Shown: positions 7,152 through 13,437 of the stretch, one piece after another
How positions within the stretch are numbered: position 1 is the first letter of the stretch
How the letters are laid out: each line of letters opens with the position of its first letter
Origin: Rhodospirillaceae bacterium
GTDB lineage: Bacteria > Pseudomonadota > Alphaproteobacteria > Rhodospirillales > Magnetospirillaceae
DNA length: 13,882 nucleotides
Assembly: GCA_013349735.1 (NCBI GenBank)
Contig: DUZC01000027.1
Coordinates: 1-13,882, forward strand
Reading direction: 5' to 3'
Notes under the pieces: model-generated
The model's database searches: none
The model's input: only the letters and a program-made list of their open reading frames with translations
What the model was told of the DNA's origin: nothing
Position numbers and translations under genes: made by a program

Positions 7152-8056
7152 TTGCCGGCACAGAGAGCGGCGAGAACAATCAAACCAAAACTGCGGTTAG
7201 ATTTGAATTTTTCCAGACAATCCAAAGGGCTATTCAGGTCGAGGCCGCGGATTTGCCAGCCCAGTTGTGCCGCTGCCGCTCCCATCAGCAAGAAGAAGGG
7301 CCAATGTTCGCCGCCGGCCCAGCCGGCCGCGCAAAACAGGGCCCAGGCGGCACCATAGAACAAGACCAACCAAAGCGGCGTGGCATCGCCCAAGCGCAAG
7401 GCCGTCGATTTTACGCCGACCAGGGCGTCATCCTCTTTGTCCTGATGGGCATAGATCGTGTCATAGCCAAGGGTCCAAAAAAGGCCGCCGCTATAAAGCA
7501 AAAAGGCCGGGCTCTCAAGCTGGCCGGTTGTGGCCGCCCATCCCAGCAAGGCGCCCCAGTTGAAGGTCAGACCCAGCCAGGCCTGCGGCCAATAAGTGAT
7601 GCGTTTCATGAAAGGGTAGGGGAAAATCAACCCCAGCGAGGCGGCGCCAACAGCGATGGCAAAATTGTTGAATTGCGCCAGCATCAGCAGGCCGACCAAA
7701 AGCTGCAGAAGCAGCCAGGCGCTGGCCTGGGCCAGGCTGACATCACCGGACGGAATCGGGCGGGCGGCGGTTCGCGCGACCTTGCCATCAAAGTCGCGAT
7801 CGATGATATCATTGAAAGTGCAGCCGGCACCGCGCATCACGGTGGCGCCAAGGGCAAAAAGCAGGAAATGAAAAGAATCCGGCCAGAATTTTGAGGATAG
7901 CGCCAGGCTCCACCATCCTGGTAACAACAGCAGCCAGGTGCCGATGGGACGATCCAGGCGCGACAGCCTTAAATAAGGCCGCAGCACCGTTGGCGCATAG
8001 CGGTCTACCCAGTTGCCGAGGGGAATATCTCCGGCCAATCTAGTATGAGCATTCAT
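7142..8056 (-). CDS. ubiA: 4-hydroxybenzoate polyprenyltransferase
   Basis: UbiA attaches the polyprenyl tail to 4-hydroxybenzoate in the inner membrane, the first membrane step of ubiquinone synthesis. The 304-residue length is typical. Both Mg-diphosphate-binding motifs are intact: NDIIDRDFD at 82-90 and DTIYAHQDKEDD at 199-210. Several hydrophobic helices are evident, for example at about 40-54, 62-74, 112-127, 131-146, 158-175 and 185-198, consistent with the usual multi-helix UbiA fold. The start ATG at 8056 has only a weak ribosome site. The gene is divergent from rsmE, with 44 bases between, and its stop overlaps the start of the METTL20-like gene. In alphaproteobacteria the product normally feeds ubiquinone-10 synthesis, but the tail length cannot be seen here. 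Confidence 0.96.
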   Translation of the reverse strand: MNAHTRLAGDIPLGNWVDRYAPTVLRPYLRLSRLDRPIGTWLLLLPGWWSLALSSKFWPDSFHFLLFALGATVMRGAGCTFNDIIDRDFDGKVARTAARPIPSGDVSLAQASAWLLLQLLVGLLMLAQFNNFAIAVGAASLGLIFPYPFMKRITYWPQAWLGLTFNWGALLGWAATTGQLESPAFLLYSGGLFWTLGYDTIYAHQDKEDDALVGVKSTALRLGDATPLWLVLFYGAAWALFCAAGWAGGEHWPFFLLMGAAAAQLGWQIRGLDLNSPLDCLEKFKSNRSFGLIVLAALCAGKWG

Positions 8057-8100
8057 AGGCTGACAGACTAAGGCGGCTTGTCCCGCGAGGAAAGGCTGGA
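8057..8100. promoter_or_regulatory. Short divergent gap between ubiA and rsmE
   Basis: Only 44 bases separate two divergent start codons, and the right end is taken by the rsmE ribosome site AGGAAAGG (about 8088-8095). At least one promoter must therefore overlap coding sequence. No clear sigma-70 pair is seen. Confidence 0.4.
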
Positions 8101-8853
8101 ATGGAAATGATACCGAAACTTCGCCTGTTTGTTGACGCGGATTTGCGTCCAGGGGCGGCGCTGCAGCTGGGACCGGAACAGGCGCATTATCTTTTGCATG
8201 TGATGCGGGCCGAGATCGGAACGGCGGTGGCCCTGTTCAATGGCCGCGACGGCGAATGGCGGGCTCAGTTGGTCGGCGCCGGCAAGCGCACGGCCGGGCT
8301 TGCCGTCGGGGAGCAATTGCGATGCCAGGCGCCTGAGCCTGATCTTTGGTTGCTGTTTGCACCGGTCAAGCGGGATCGCATTGATCTCATTGTGGAAAAG
8401 GCCACCGAGTTGGGTGTTGGCCGGTTTTGTCCGGTGCTGACCCAGCACAGCGCCGTGACGAAAGTTAATCCTGAGCGCCTGCAGGCCATTGCCATCGAAG
8501 CCGCCGAACAAAGTCGGCGCTTGACGGTTCCCCGCTTTGAACCGGTTCGGCGGCTGGCGGACAGCCTGGCCGATTGGCCCGAGGGACGTTGCCTGCTGGT
8601 CATGGATGAACGCGGTGGCGGCGAACCGTTGGTCCAGGCATTGGACGGGCTGGTGGGAGCCCGAATGGCGGTGCTGGTGGGGCCAGAGGGTGGTTTCGCG
8701 CAATCGGAACTTGACGCCCTGCGGCGTCTGGCGTTTGCTAAGGCGGTCGGCCTGGGGCCTCGCATCTTGCGCGCCGACACCGCCGTCGCCGCCGCTTTGT
8801 CCTGTTTTCAAGCCCTGTGCGGGGATTGGCGGGGCGATAAAGCCGGCTCTTGA
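8101..8853 (+). CDS. rsmE: 16S rRNA (uracil(1498)-N(3))-methyltransferase
   Basis: RsmE methylates N3 of U1498 in 16S rRNA within the assembled small subunit. The 250-residue protein has the N-terminal PUA-like part (LRLFVDADL... HYLLHVMR) and the C-terminal SPOUT (trefoil-knot) domain. Conserved pieces are KRDRIDLIVEKATELGV (90-106), AAEQSRR (134-140), the SAM-site GPEGGF (194-199) and RILRADTA (221-228). In the last motif the usual Glu of RxETA is Asp, a mild change. ATG at 8101 has AGGAAAGG five bases upstream, and a second ATG at 8107 is nearer to the usual family start (MIPxLRLFV). It begins an operon-like run with gshA, chorismate mutase and greB. Confidence 0.95.
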   Translation: MEMIPKLRLFVDADLRPGAALQLGPEQAHYLLHVMRAEIGTAVALFNGRDGEWRAQLVGAGKRTAGLAVGEQLRCQAPEPDLWLLFAPVKRDRIDLIVEKATELGVGRFCPVLTQHSAVTKVNPERLQAIAIEAAEQSRRLTVPRFEPVRRLADSLADWPEGRCLLVMDERGGGEPLVQALDGLVGARMAVLVGPEGGFAQSELDALRRLAFAKAVGLGPRILRADTAVAAALSCFQALCGDWRGDKAGS

Positions 8854-8885
8854 ACCGCTCTCATCCGCAAAGGTTAACCTCTCGA

Positions 8886-10253
8886 ATGTCCGCCCCCGCC
8901 CAATCCAGCGGCGAGCTTGTCACCAGCAAGGCAGAACTCGTCAATTATATGGCCGCCGGCTGCAAGCCGGTTGCGCAATGGCGCATCGGTACCGAGCACG
9001 AAAAATTTGTTTTTCAAAATGCCGATTTGCGTCCCTTGCCCTATGACGGCGCGCGCGGGATCAGGGCGGTCCTGGAAGGGCTGCAGCAGCGCTTTGGCTG
9101 GTCTCCGATCCTTGAGGGCGAAAACCTGATCGCTTTGGAAAAGGATGGCGCCAATATTACCCTTGAACCCGGCGGGCAGTTGGAGCTTTCCGGGGCGCCC
9201 CTGGCGACCGTGCATCAGACCTGTGCCGAAGTGGACGAACATCTGAAGCAGGTTAAGGCCATCGGCGGCGCTTTGGATGTGGGTTTTCTTGGCCTTGGCT
9301 TCAATCCGAAATGGCAGCGTGACGATGTGCCCTGGATGCCAAAAGGGCGTTACGCCATCATGCGCCGCTATATGCCGATCAAGGGCAATCTGGGTCTGGA
9401 CATGATGCTCAGGACCTGCACGGTGCAGGTCAATCTTGATTTTCTGTCCGAAGCCGACATGGTGCGCAAATTTCGGGTGGCTCTGGCCTTGCAGCCGGTG
9501 GCGACGGCCCTTTGGGCCAATTCGCCGATGGTCGAGGGAAAAAATTCGGGTTTTCTTTCCTATCGCAGCCATATCTGGACGGATACCGACCCCGATCGCA
9601 CCGGTATGCTTTCCTTTGTGTTTGACGAGGGCATGAGCTTTGAGCGCTACGTTGACTATGCCCTTGATGTTCCAATGTATTTTGTCTACCGAAAGGGGCG
9701 CTATCTTGATGTGGCCGGTTCCTCTTTCCGGGCCTTCATGGAGGGACGCCTGCCGGCCCTTCCCGGTGAACAGCCAACGCTTGGCGACTGGGCGGATCAT
9801 CTGACCACAATTTTTCCCGAGGTTCGGCTCAAGCGCTATCTTGAAATGCGCGGCGCCGATGGCGGTCCCTGGCGTCGCCTTTGCGCCCTGCCGGCCTTTT
9901 GGGTTGGGCTGCTCTATGATCAGCAGGCCCTTGATGAGGCTTGGGATCTGGTAAAAGACTGGACGATCGCCGAACAGGCGGGCTTAAGGCTCGGCGTGCC
10001 GCAGTCGGGTTTGCAGACCCGGTTCCGTCAGGGCAAGGTCCAGGATCTGGCCTTGCGGACCCTCGAGATTGCCAGGGCGGGCCTTACCCGGCGCGCCTGT
10101 CTTGACCGGCATGGCCGCGATGAGAGTATTTTCCTGGCGACTTTAGACAATATTGCTCAGTCTGGGCGAACTCCGGCTGAAGATCTTCTTGCTGACTTTT
10201 ATGGCCGCTGGAAGGAAAATGTCGACCGGATGTTTGAAGAGCATTGTTATTAA
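8886..10253 (+). CDS. gshA: Glutamate-cysteine ligase (plant/alphaproteobacterial type)
   Basis: GshA makes gamma-glutamylcysteine from glutamate, cysteine and ATP, the rate-limiting step of glutathione synthesis in the cytoplasm. The protein is 455 residues from the ATG at 8886 and belongs to the GCS2 family shared with plants. Visible motifs are IGTEHEKFVF (34-43), ITLEPGGQLELSG (91-103) and RTCTVQVNLDF (176-186), which hold the substrate- and metal-binding acidic residues. The frame could open at a TTG at 8850, overlapping the rsmE stop, but the ATG has an AAAGG ribosome site about 12 bases upstream. The extra leader (NRSHPQRLTSR) also looks non-conserved, so 8886 is preferred. Its gap to rsmE is 32 bases, and 22 bases separate it from the next gene. 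gshB is not in the window. Confidence 0.95.
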   Translation: MSAPAQSSGELVTSKAELVNYMAAGCKPVAQWRIGTEHEKFVFQNADLRPLPYDGARGIRAVLEGLQQRFGWSPILEGENLIALEKDGANITLEPGGQLELSGAPLATVHQTCAEVDEHLKQVKAIGGALDVGFLGLGFNPKWQRDDVPWMPKGRYAIMRRYMPIKGNLGLDMMLRTCTVQVNLDFLSEADMVRKFRVALALQPVATALWANSPMVEGKNSGFLSYRSHIWTDTDPDRTGMLSFVFDEGMSFERYVDYALDVPMYFVYRKGRYLDVAGSSFRAFMEGRLPALPGEQPTLGDWADHLTTIFPEVRLKRYLEMRGADGGPWRRLCALPAFWVGLLYDQQALDEAWDLVKDWTIAEQAGLRLGVPQSGLQTRFRQGKVQDLALRTLEIARAGLTRRACLDRHGRDESIFLATLDNIAQSGRTPAEDLLADFYGRWKENVDRMFEEHCY

Positions 10254-10275
10254 CCTTGGGTGGGAAATTTGTTCC

Positions 10276-10572
10276 ATGACCGAGTGCCGTGATTTAGCGG
10301 AAGTGCGCCGTAATATTGATCGCCTTGACGAGGCGATCGTTGGCTTGCTGGCCGAACGGGCTGGTTTCGTCAGTCAGGCGGCGCGCTTTAAAGACGAGGA
10401 ACAGGCGGTGGTTGTGCCCGAACGCATCGAAGCGATTATCAGCCGGGTTCGTCATTTGGCAACGGATCGTGGCTGCGATGCCGATTTGATGGAAGCGCTT
10501 TATCGCGGCATGATTGATGCCTTTATCGCTTATGAACGCGGCGTCTGGCGGGCAGCACATCCCAAGCGTTAA
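10276..10572 (+). CDS. Chorismate mutase, AroQ class (PchB-like)
   Basis: This small 98-residue all-helical protein converts chorismate to prephenate, the branch towards phenylalanine and tyrosine, if it acts as a normal mutase. RRNIDRLDEAIVGLLAER (11-28) is the typical first AroQ helix, and the sequence continues with ARFK (K39) and PERIEAI. Overall it is closer to PchB (isochorismate pyruvate lyase/mutase) than to the E. coli P-protein domain, for example ARFKxxEQA-VPER and IAYERGVW. Arg11/12, Arg28 and Lys39 are kept. The late active-site Gln of PchB and E. coli is Glu87 here, a change also known in the yeast enzyme. No regulatory domain is fused. The ATG at 10276 was chosen because conservation begins there. 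A farther start at 10153 would overlap gshA by a third of the gene. No siderophore genes are nearby. Confidence 0.9.
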   Translation: MTECRDLAEVRRNIDRLDEAIVGLLAERAGFVSQAARFKDEEQAVVVPERIEAIISRVRHLATDRGCDADLMEALYRGMIDAFIAYERGVWRAAHPKR

Positions 10573-10593
10573 CAAAATTTCTGGAGAAATGGT

Positions 10594-11139
10594 TTGGCGG
10601 ATACGCAGAAAGCGGGAGCGGACCAAAGCGATGAGGATGACGATGCCGCTTTGCCGGGGAATGTCAGGAATTATGTGACGCCGAACGGGCTGCTGATGTT
10701 AAAGCAGGAGCATGATCAACTGTGGCTGGAGGAACGGCCGCGGGTGGTAGAGGTGGTTTCCTGGGCAGCCGGTAACGGGGATCGTTCGGAAAACGGCGAT
10801 TACCTCTATGGCAAAAAGCGGCTCCGCGAAATCGATCGGCGGCTCCGCTTTCTGCGCAAACGGATCGAAAGCGCCGAATTGGTTGATCCTGCCCGACAGC
10901 GTGGTTTGGATCGGGTTTTTTTTGGCGCCACCGTGACTTATGCCGGCGGCAGTGGTGCCGAAAATAAGGTGACCATCGTCGGCGTCGATGAAGCCGATCT
11001 CGAGGCCGGGAAGATCAGTTGGATCTGCCCGGTCGCCCGCGCCCTGCATAAAGCCCGCGAGGGTGATCTGGTGGCTGTGAAGTCGCCAGCCGGGTCAGAA
11101 ACCCTGGAAGTGCTGGAGATCACCTACGGCGATGGATGA
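10594..11139 (+). CDS. greB: Transcription elongation factor GreB
   Basis: GreB enters the secondary channel of RNA polymerase and stimulates cleavage of backtracked transcripts. The 181-residue protein has an N-terminal antiparallel coiled coil (about 26-95) with the acidic tip NGDRSEN. D63 and E66 are the catalytic acidic pair. The C-terminal FKBP-like domain runs from about 100 to 178 (VFFGATVTY..., PVARALHKAREGD). GreB rather than GreA is indicated by KKRLREIDRRLRFLRKRIES and VFFGA. About 25 residues precede the usual start, including the run DEDDD. The start is TTG at 10594 with GGAG seven bases upstream. An ATG at 10589 is out of frame. It is last in the rsmE-gshA-mutase run, 21 bases after the mutase gene. 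Confidence 0.95.
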   Translation: MADTQKAGADQSDEDDDAALPGNVRNYVTPNGLLMLKQEHDQLWLEERPRVVEVVSWAAGNGDRSENGDYLYGKKRLREIDRRLRFLRKRIESAELVDPARQRGLDRVFFGATVTYAGGSGAENKVTIVGVDEADLEAGKISWICPVARALHKAREGDLVAVKSPAGSETLEVLEITYGDG

Positions 11140-11220
11140 GTTGCAGCTAGAGTAGCCCGGCAATGACGTCATCAAGCGTCCACATAACGGTTTTGCAGCC
11201 GCCACGATAACTATCAAGAC
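11140..11220. other. Convergent gap between greB and vapC
   Basis: These 81 bases lie between two converging genes. They contain a 10-base perfect palindrome ATGACGTCAT (11163-11172) and a weak dyad CGATAA/TTATCG (11205-11210 and 11221-11226) that touches the vapC stop. No hairpin with a T-run is seen for either gene. Confidence 0.35.
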
Positions 11221-11610
11221 TTATCGGATCACTTCAATTTCGATGGCGACCGAGTTCGCAATTTTAAGCCAAGCCCGATCGGCCGTCAGCACCCTGACGC
11301 CTATCCGCTTTGCGAGCGCCAGGCAGGCACGGTCACCGAAAGACAGGCCCGCAGACTTTGTTAAGGGCAATAGGAGCCCGGCTGAATAAGCAAGTTCCCC
11401 ATCGAACGGATATCTTTCGACAGGCAGAGGGTCAAGCACCGTCCTGATGTCGCTCTCAGCAGCGCCATTGCGGGAAAAATGCCCGATCACTTCGCTCAGA
11501 TTGACCTCGCTTATCCCCGCGCTGGCCAGGGCAGACCGAACCTTCTCGCTTCCTGGCTCGTCAAGTAGGACAGCCAAAAGAGCCGACGCATCAAGGATGG
11601 CAGTGATCAT
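11221..11610 (-). CDS. vapC: Type II toxin, PIN-domain ribonuclease (VapC family)
   Basis: This 129-residue PIN-domain protein is probably a Mg-dependent endoribonuclease that blocks translation when free of its antitoxin. The four acidic active-site residues expected for the fold are all visible: D7 (ILDASALLA), E40 (NLSEVI), D93 (SFGDRACLALA) and D111 (TADRAW). The length is that of a complete VapC. Its ATG overlaps the antitoxin stop (ATGA, 11607-11610), so the two are translationally coupled. RNA target (tRNA or 23S loop) cannot be told from sequence. The pair lies downstream of tldD in the same direction and opposite to greB, and is the only accessory-looking element in the window. Confidence 0.93.
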   Translation of the reverse strand: MITAILDASALLAVLLDEPGSEKVRSALASAGISEVNLSEVIGHFSRNGAAESDIRTVLDPLPVERYPFDGELAYSAGLLLPLTKSAGLSFGDRACLALAKRIGVRVLTADRAWLKIANSVAIEIEVIR

Positions 11611-11858
11611 TCCTTCGACGCATCCCTGCGGCGTTCGGCGAGAAAAGCGTCCACCGATGCCGAAGGCTTGCCGCCAAGCAAGTGCCGGGTGAGGGTTTGC
11701 GCTCGCGAAACCACCTCGTCGATCGTCTTAATCCGAATTTCATTTCCATTAAGTTCAACCACGACATCGCCACCGTGCCCGAGCCCGACGGCCTTACGAA
11801 AATCAGCGGGCAAGCTGATACGCCCAGATTTTGAAACTCGGCCATGTATCGCATTCAT
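11607..11858 (-). CDS. vapB: AbrB/MazE-fold antitoxin paired with VapC
   Basis: The 83-residue protein starts MNAIHGRVSKSGRISLPADFRKAVGL, a classic swapped-hairpin AbrB/SpoVT DNA-binding domain (residues about 3-45). A helical tail follows (VVSRAQTLTRHLLGGK..., ending DAFLAERRRDASKE) of the kind that wraps and inhibits the PIN toxin. Such antitoxins also repress their own operon. ATG at 11858 is chosen because GAGG lies eight bases upstream and the AbrB consensus begins there. A longer frame from 11906 would begin upstream of the promoter-like -10 box. It overlaps vapC by four bases. Confidence 0.92.
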   Translation of the reverse strand: MNAIHGRVSKSGRISLPADFRKAVGLGHGGDVVVELNGNEIRIKTIDEVVSRAQTLTRHLLGGKPSASVDAFLAERRRDASKE

Positions 11859-11888
11859 GGTAGAAACCTCGCTTGCGCCACCTGTTCT

Positions 11889-11918
11889 AATATAGGGCAG
11901 TCCCATCGATTAGGACAA
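11889..11918 (-). promoter_or_regulatory. Candidate promoter of the vapBC pair
   Basis: Read on the minus strand, TTGTCC (11913-11918) and TATATT (11889-11894) are spaced by 18 bases. The second matches five of six -10 bases. Transcription would begin near 11882, leaving about 24 bases of leader with the GAGG ribosome site. A small dyad, GGGCAGTCCC (11895-11904), lies between the boxes, where autorepressor binding would be expected. This is inferred from sequence only. Confidence 0.5.
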
Positions 11919-11934
11919 TAAAGTTAAACATCCC

Positions 11935-13371
11935 TTAAACCGAGGTGCCGCCCACCGTCAGCCCGTCAATGCGCAGGGTGGGCTGGCCGACGCCAACGGG
12001 AACCGATTGCCCATCCTTGCCGCAACTGCCGACGCCGGCATCCAGTTTCAGGTCATTGCCAACCATGGCCACCCGGGTCAGGACATCGGGGCCATTGCCG
12101 ATCAATGTGGCGCCTTTAACCGCGGCGCCCAGTTTGCCATTCTCGATTTGATAGGCTTCGGTGGCCGAAAAGACGAATTTACCGCTGGTGATGTCAACCT
12201 GACCCCCGCCAAAATTGACGGCGTAAAGGCCTTGTTTGACCGAGGCCAGAATTTCTTCGGGCGGCTGGTTGCCTGCCAGCATGAAGGTGTTGGTCATGCG
12301 CGGCAGGGGTTGGTTGGCATAGGACTGCCGGCGCCCATTGCCGGTGGGCTGGGTCTGCATCAGGCGGGCGTTCATGCGGTCAAACAGATAGCCTTTAAGA
12401 ATACCATCTTCGATCAGCATATTGACGGCGGACCCTGTGCCTTCGTCATCAATTGAGATCGAGCCGCGTCGATCAAGCAGGGTGCCGTCATCGACGACTG
12501 TCACCCCGGCGGCCGCAACTCTTTGGCCGATCATGCCGGCAAAGGCAGACGTTTGCTTGCGGTTGAAATCGCCTTCCAGGCCGTGACCGATGGCTTCATG
12601 CAGCAAAACCCCAGGCCATCCCGGACCCAGCACGACGGTCATGTCCCCGGCCGGTGCTTCGACCGAGTCGAGATTGACCAGGGCCTGGCGCAAGGCTTCG
12701 TCGACGGCCGCGCGCCAGGTCTCAGGGGCCAGCAGACCGTCATAGCCGACGCGGCCCCCCAGGCCATGGCTGCCGCTTTCCATGCGTTGGCCGACCGCGA
12801 CCATCACCGATATATTCAGCCGGACCAGCGGACGTAGATCCGACGCATGCTGACCGTCGGCGCGGACAATCCGCACCGCCTGCCAGGAGCCGGACAGCGA
12901 AGCCATCACCTGGCAAACCCTGGGATCGCGTTGCCGCGCATAGGCATCCATGTCTTCCAGTAGTTTCACTTTGTTGGCAAAGGGAATTGGTGTCAGCGGA
13001 TTAAGGTCGGCATAAAGCGCCCGGTCACTGCCGACCGGGGGCATGGCCGCTATCCCGCTATGCCCGGACCGCACGGCCCGCACGGTCTGAGCCGCCCGTT
13101 TTAACGCCGCTACGGATAAGTCACAGGCATGGGCATAGCCGATCGCATCCTCCGAAACCGCTCGCAGCCCAAACCCCTGCGCCGTATCAAAACTGGCGCT
13201 TTTTATCCGCCCATCATCGAGGCTGAGGCTTTCGGATTGGCGATATTCAAGAAAGAGCTCCCCGTCATCGGCCCCGGCCAGCGCCTCGGCGACAATGCCA
13301 TCGACCTGCCGGGACTCCAGCCCGGTGCGCCGGAAAAACAGTTCGTCGGTGGTGGCGGCGGGGTTTGACAT
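11935..13371 (-). CDS. tldD: Metalloprotease TldD
   Basis: TldD and its partner TldE (PmbA) form a zinc-dependent protease that unfolds and degrades peptides, known for microcin B17 maturation and CcdA turnover in E. coli. The 478-residue length is typical. The HExxxH zinc motif is intact as HEAIGH (near 258-263, in GVLLHEAIGHGLEGDFN). The C-terminal GSCGKDGQSVPVGVGQP block (around 450) contains the Cys that supplies another metal ligand in this family. The N-terminal substrate-channel domain (LFLEYRQSESLSLDDGRIKS) is present. The start ATG at 13371 has an AGGGA ribosome site. The gene is divergent from the DUF3422 gene, 66 bases away. No tldE/pmbA lies in the window. The vapBC pair follows 76 bases downstream in the same direction. 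Confidence 0.97.
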   Translation of the reverse strand: MSNPAATTDELFFRRTGLESRQVDGIVAEALAGADDGELFLEYRQSESLSLDDGRIKSASFDTAQGFGLRAVSEDAIGYAHACDLSVAALKRAAQTVRAVRSGHSGIAAMPPVGSDRALYADLNPLTPIPFANKVKLLEDMDAYARQRDPRVCQVMASLSGSWQAVRIVRADGQHASDLRPLVRLNISVMVAVGQRMESGSHGLGGRVGYDGLLAPETWRAAVDEALRQALVNLDSVEAPAGDMTVVLGPGWPGVLLHEAIGHGLEGDFNRKQTSAFAGMIGQRVAAAGVTVVDDGTLLDRRGSISIDDEGTGSAVNMLIEDGILKGYLFDRMNARLMQTQPTGNGRRQSYANQPLPRMTNTFMLAGNQPPEEILASVKQGLYAVNFGGGQVDITSGKFVFSATEAYQIENGKLGAAVKGATLIGNGPDVLTRVAMVGNDLKLDAGVGSCGKDGQSVPVGVGQPTLRIDGLTVGGTSV

Positions 13372-13437
13372 GGTGGTTTAATTCCCTTTGGCAATGGGTA
13401 ATAGTATCGGCTCGGAAACAAGGGAACATATTGGGTC
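13372..13437. promoter_or_regulatory. Divergent gap between tldD and the DUF3422 gene
   Basis: These 66 bases lie between two divergent start codons and must contain or touch both promoters. They hold the tldD ribosome site (minus strand, about 13383-13388) and an AGGGA (about 13423-13427) in front of the DUF3422 gene. No confident sigma-70 pair was found. Confidence 0.4.

Noticed and set aside
7133..7894. 253-codon open frame antisense to ubiA
   Set aside because: Low-complexity, Gln/Gly-rich product with no recognisable domain. The sense frame is UbiA with both Asp-rich motifs intact.
8874..9800. 308-codon open frame antisense to gshA
   Set aside because: The sense strand encodes a clear glutamate-cysteine ligase with conserved motifs. 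The antisense product resembles no family, and long antisense frames are expected in GC-rich genes.
10153..10572. Longer chorismate mutase starting inside gshA
   Set aside because: The first 41 residues are gshA sequence in another frame, and family similarity begins at the ATG at 10276.
11607..11906. Longer antitoxin starting at 11906
   Set aside because: The start lies upstream of the candidate -10 box and lacks a ribosome site. The ATG at 11858 has GAGG at the right distance and fits the AbrB consensus.
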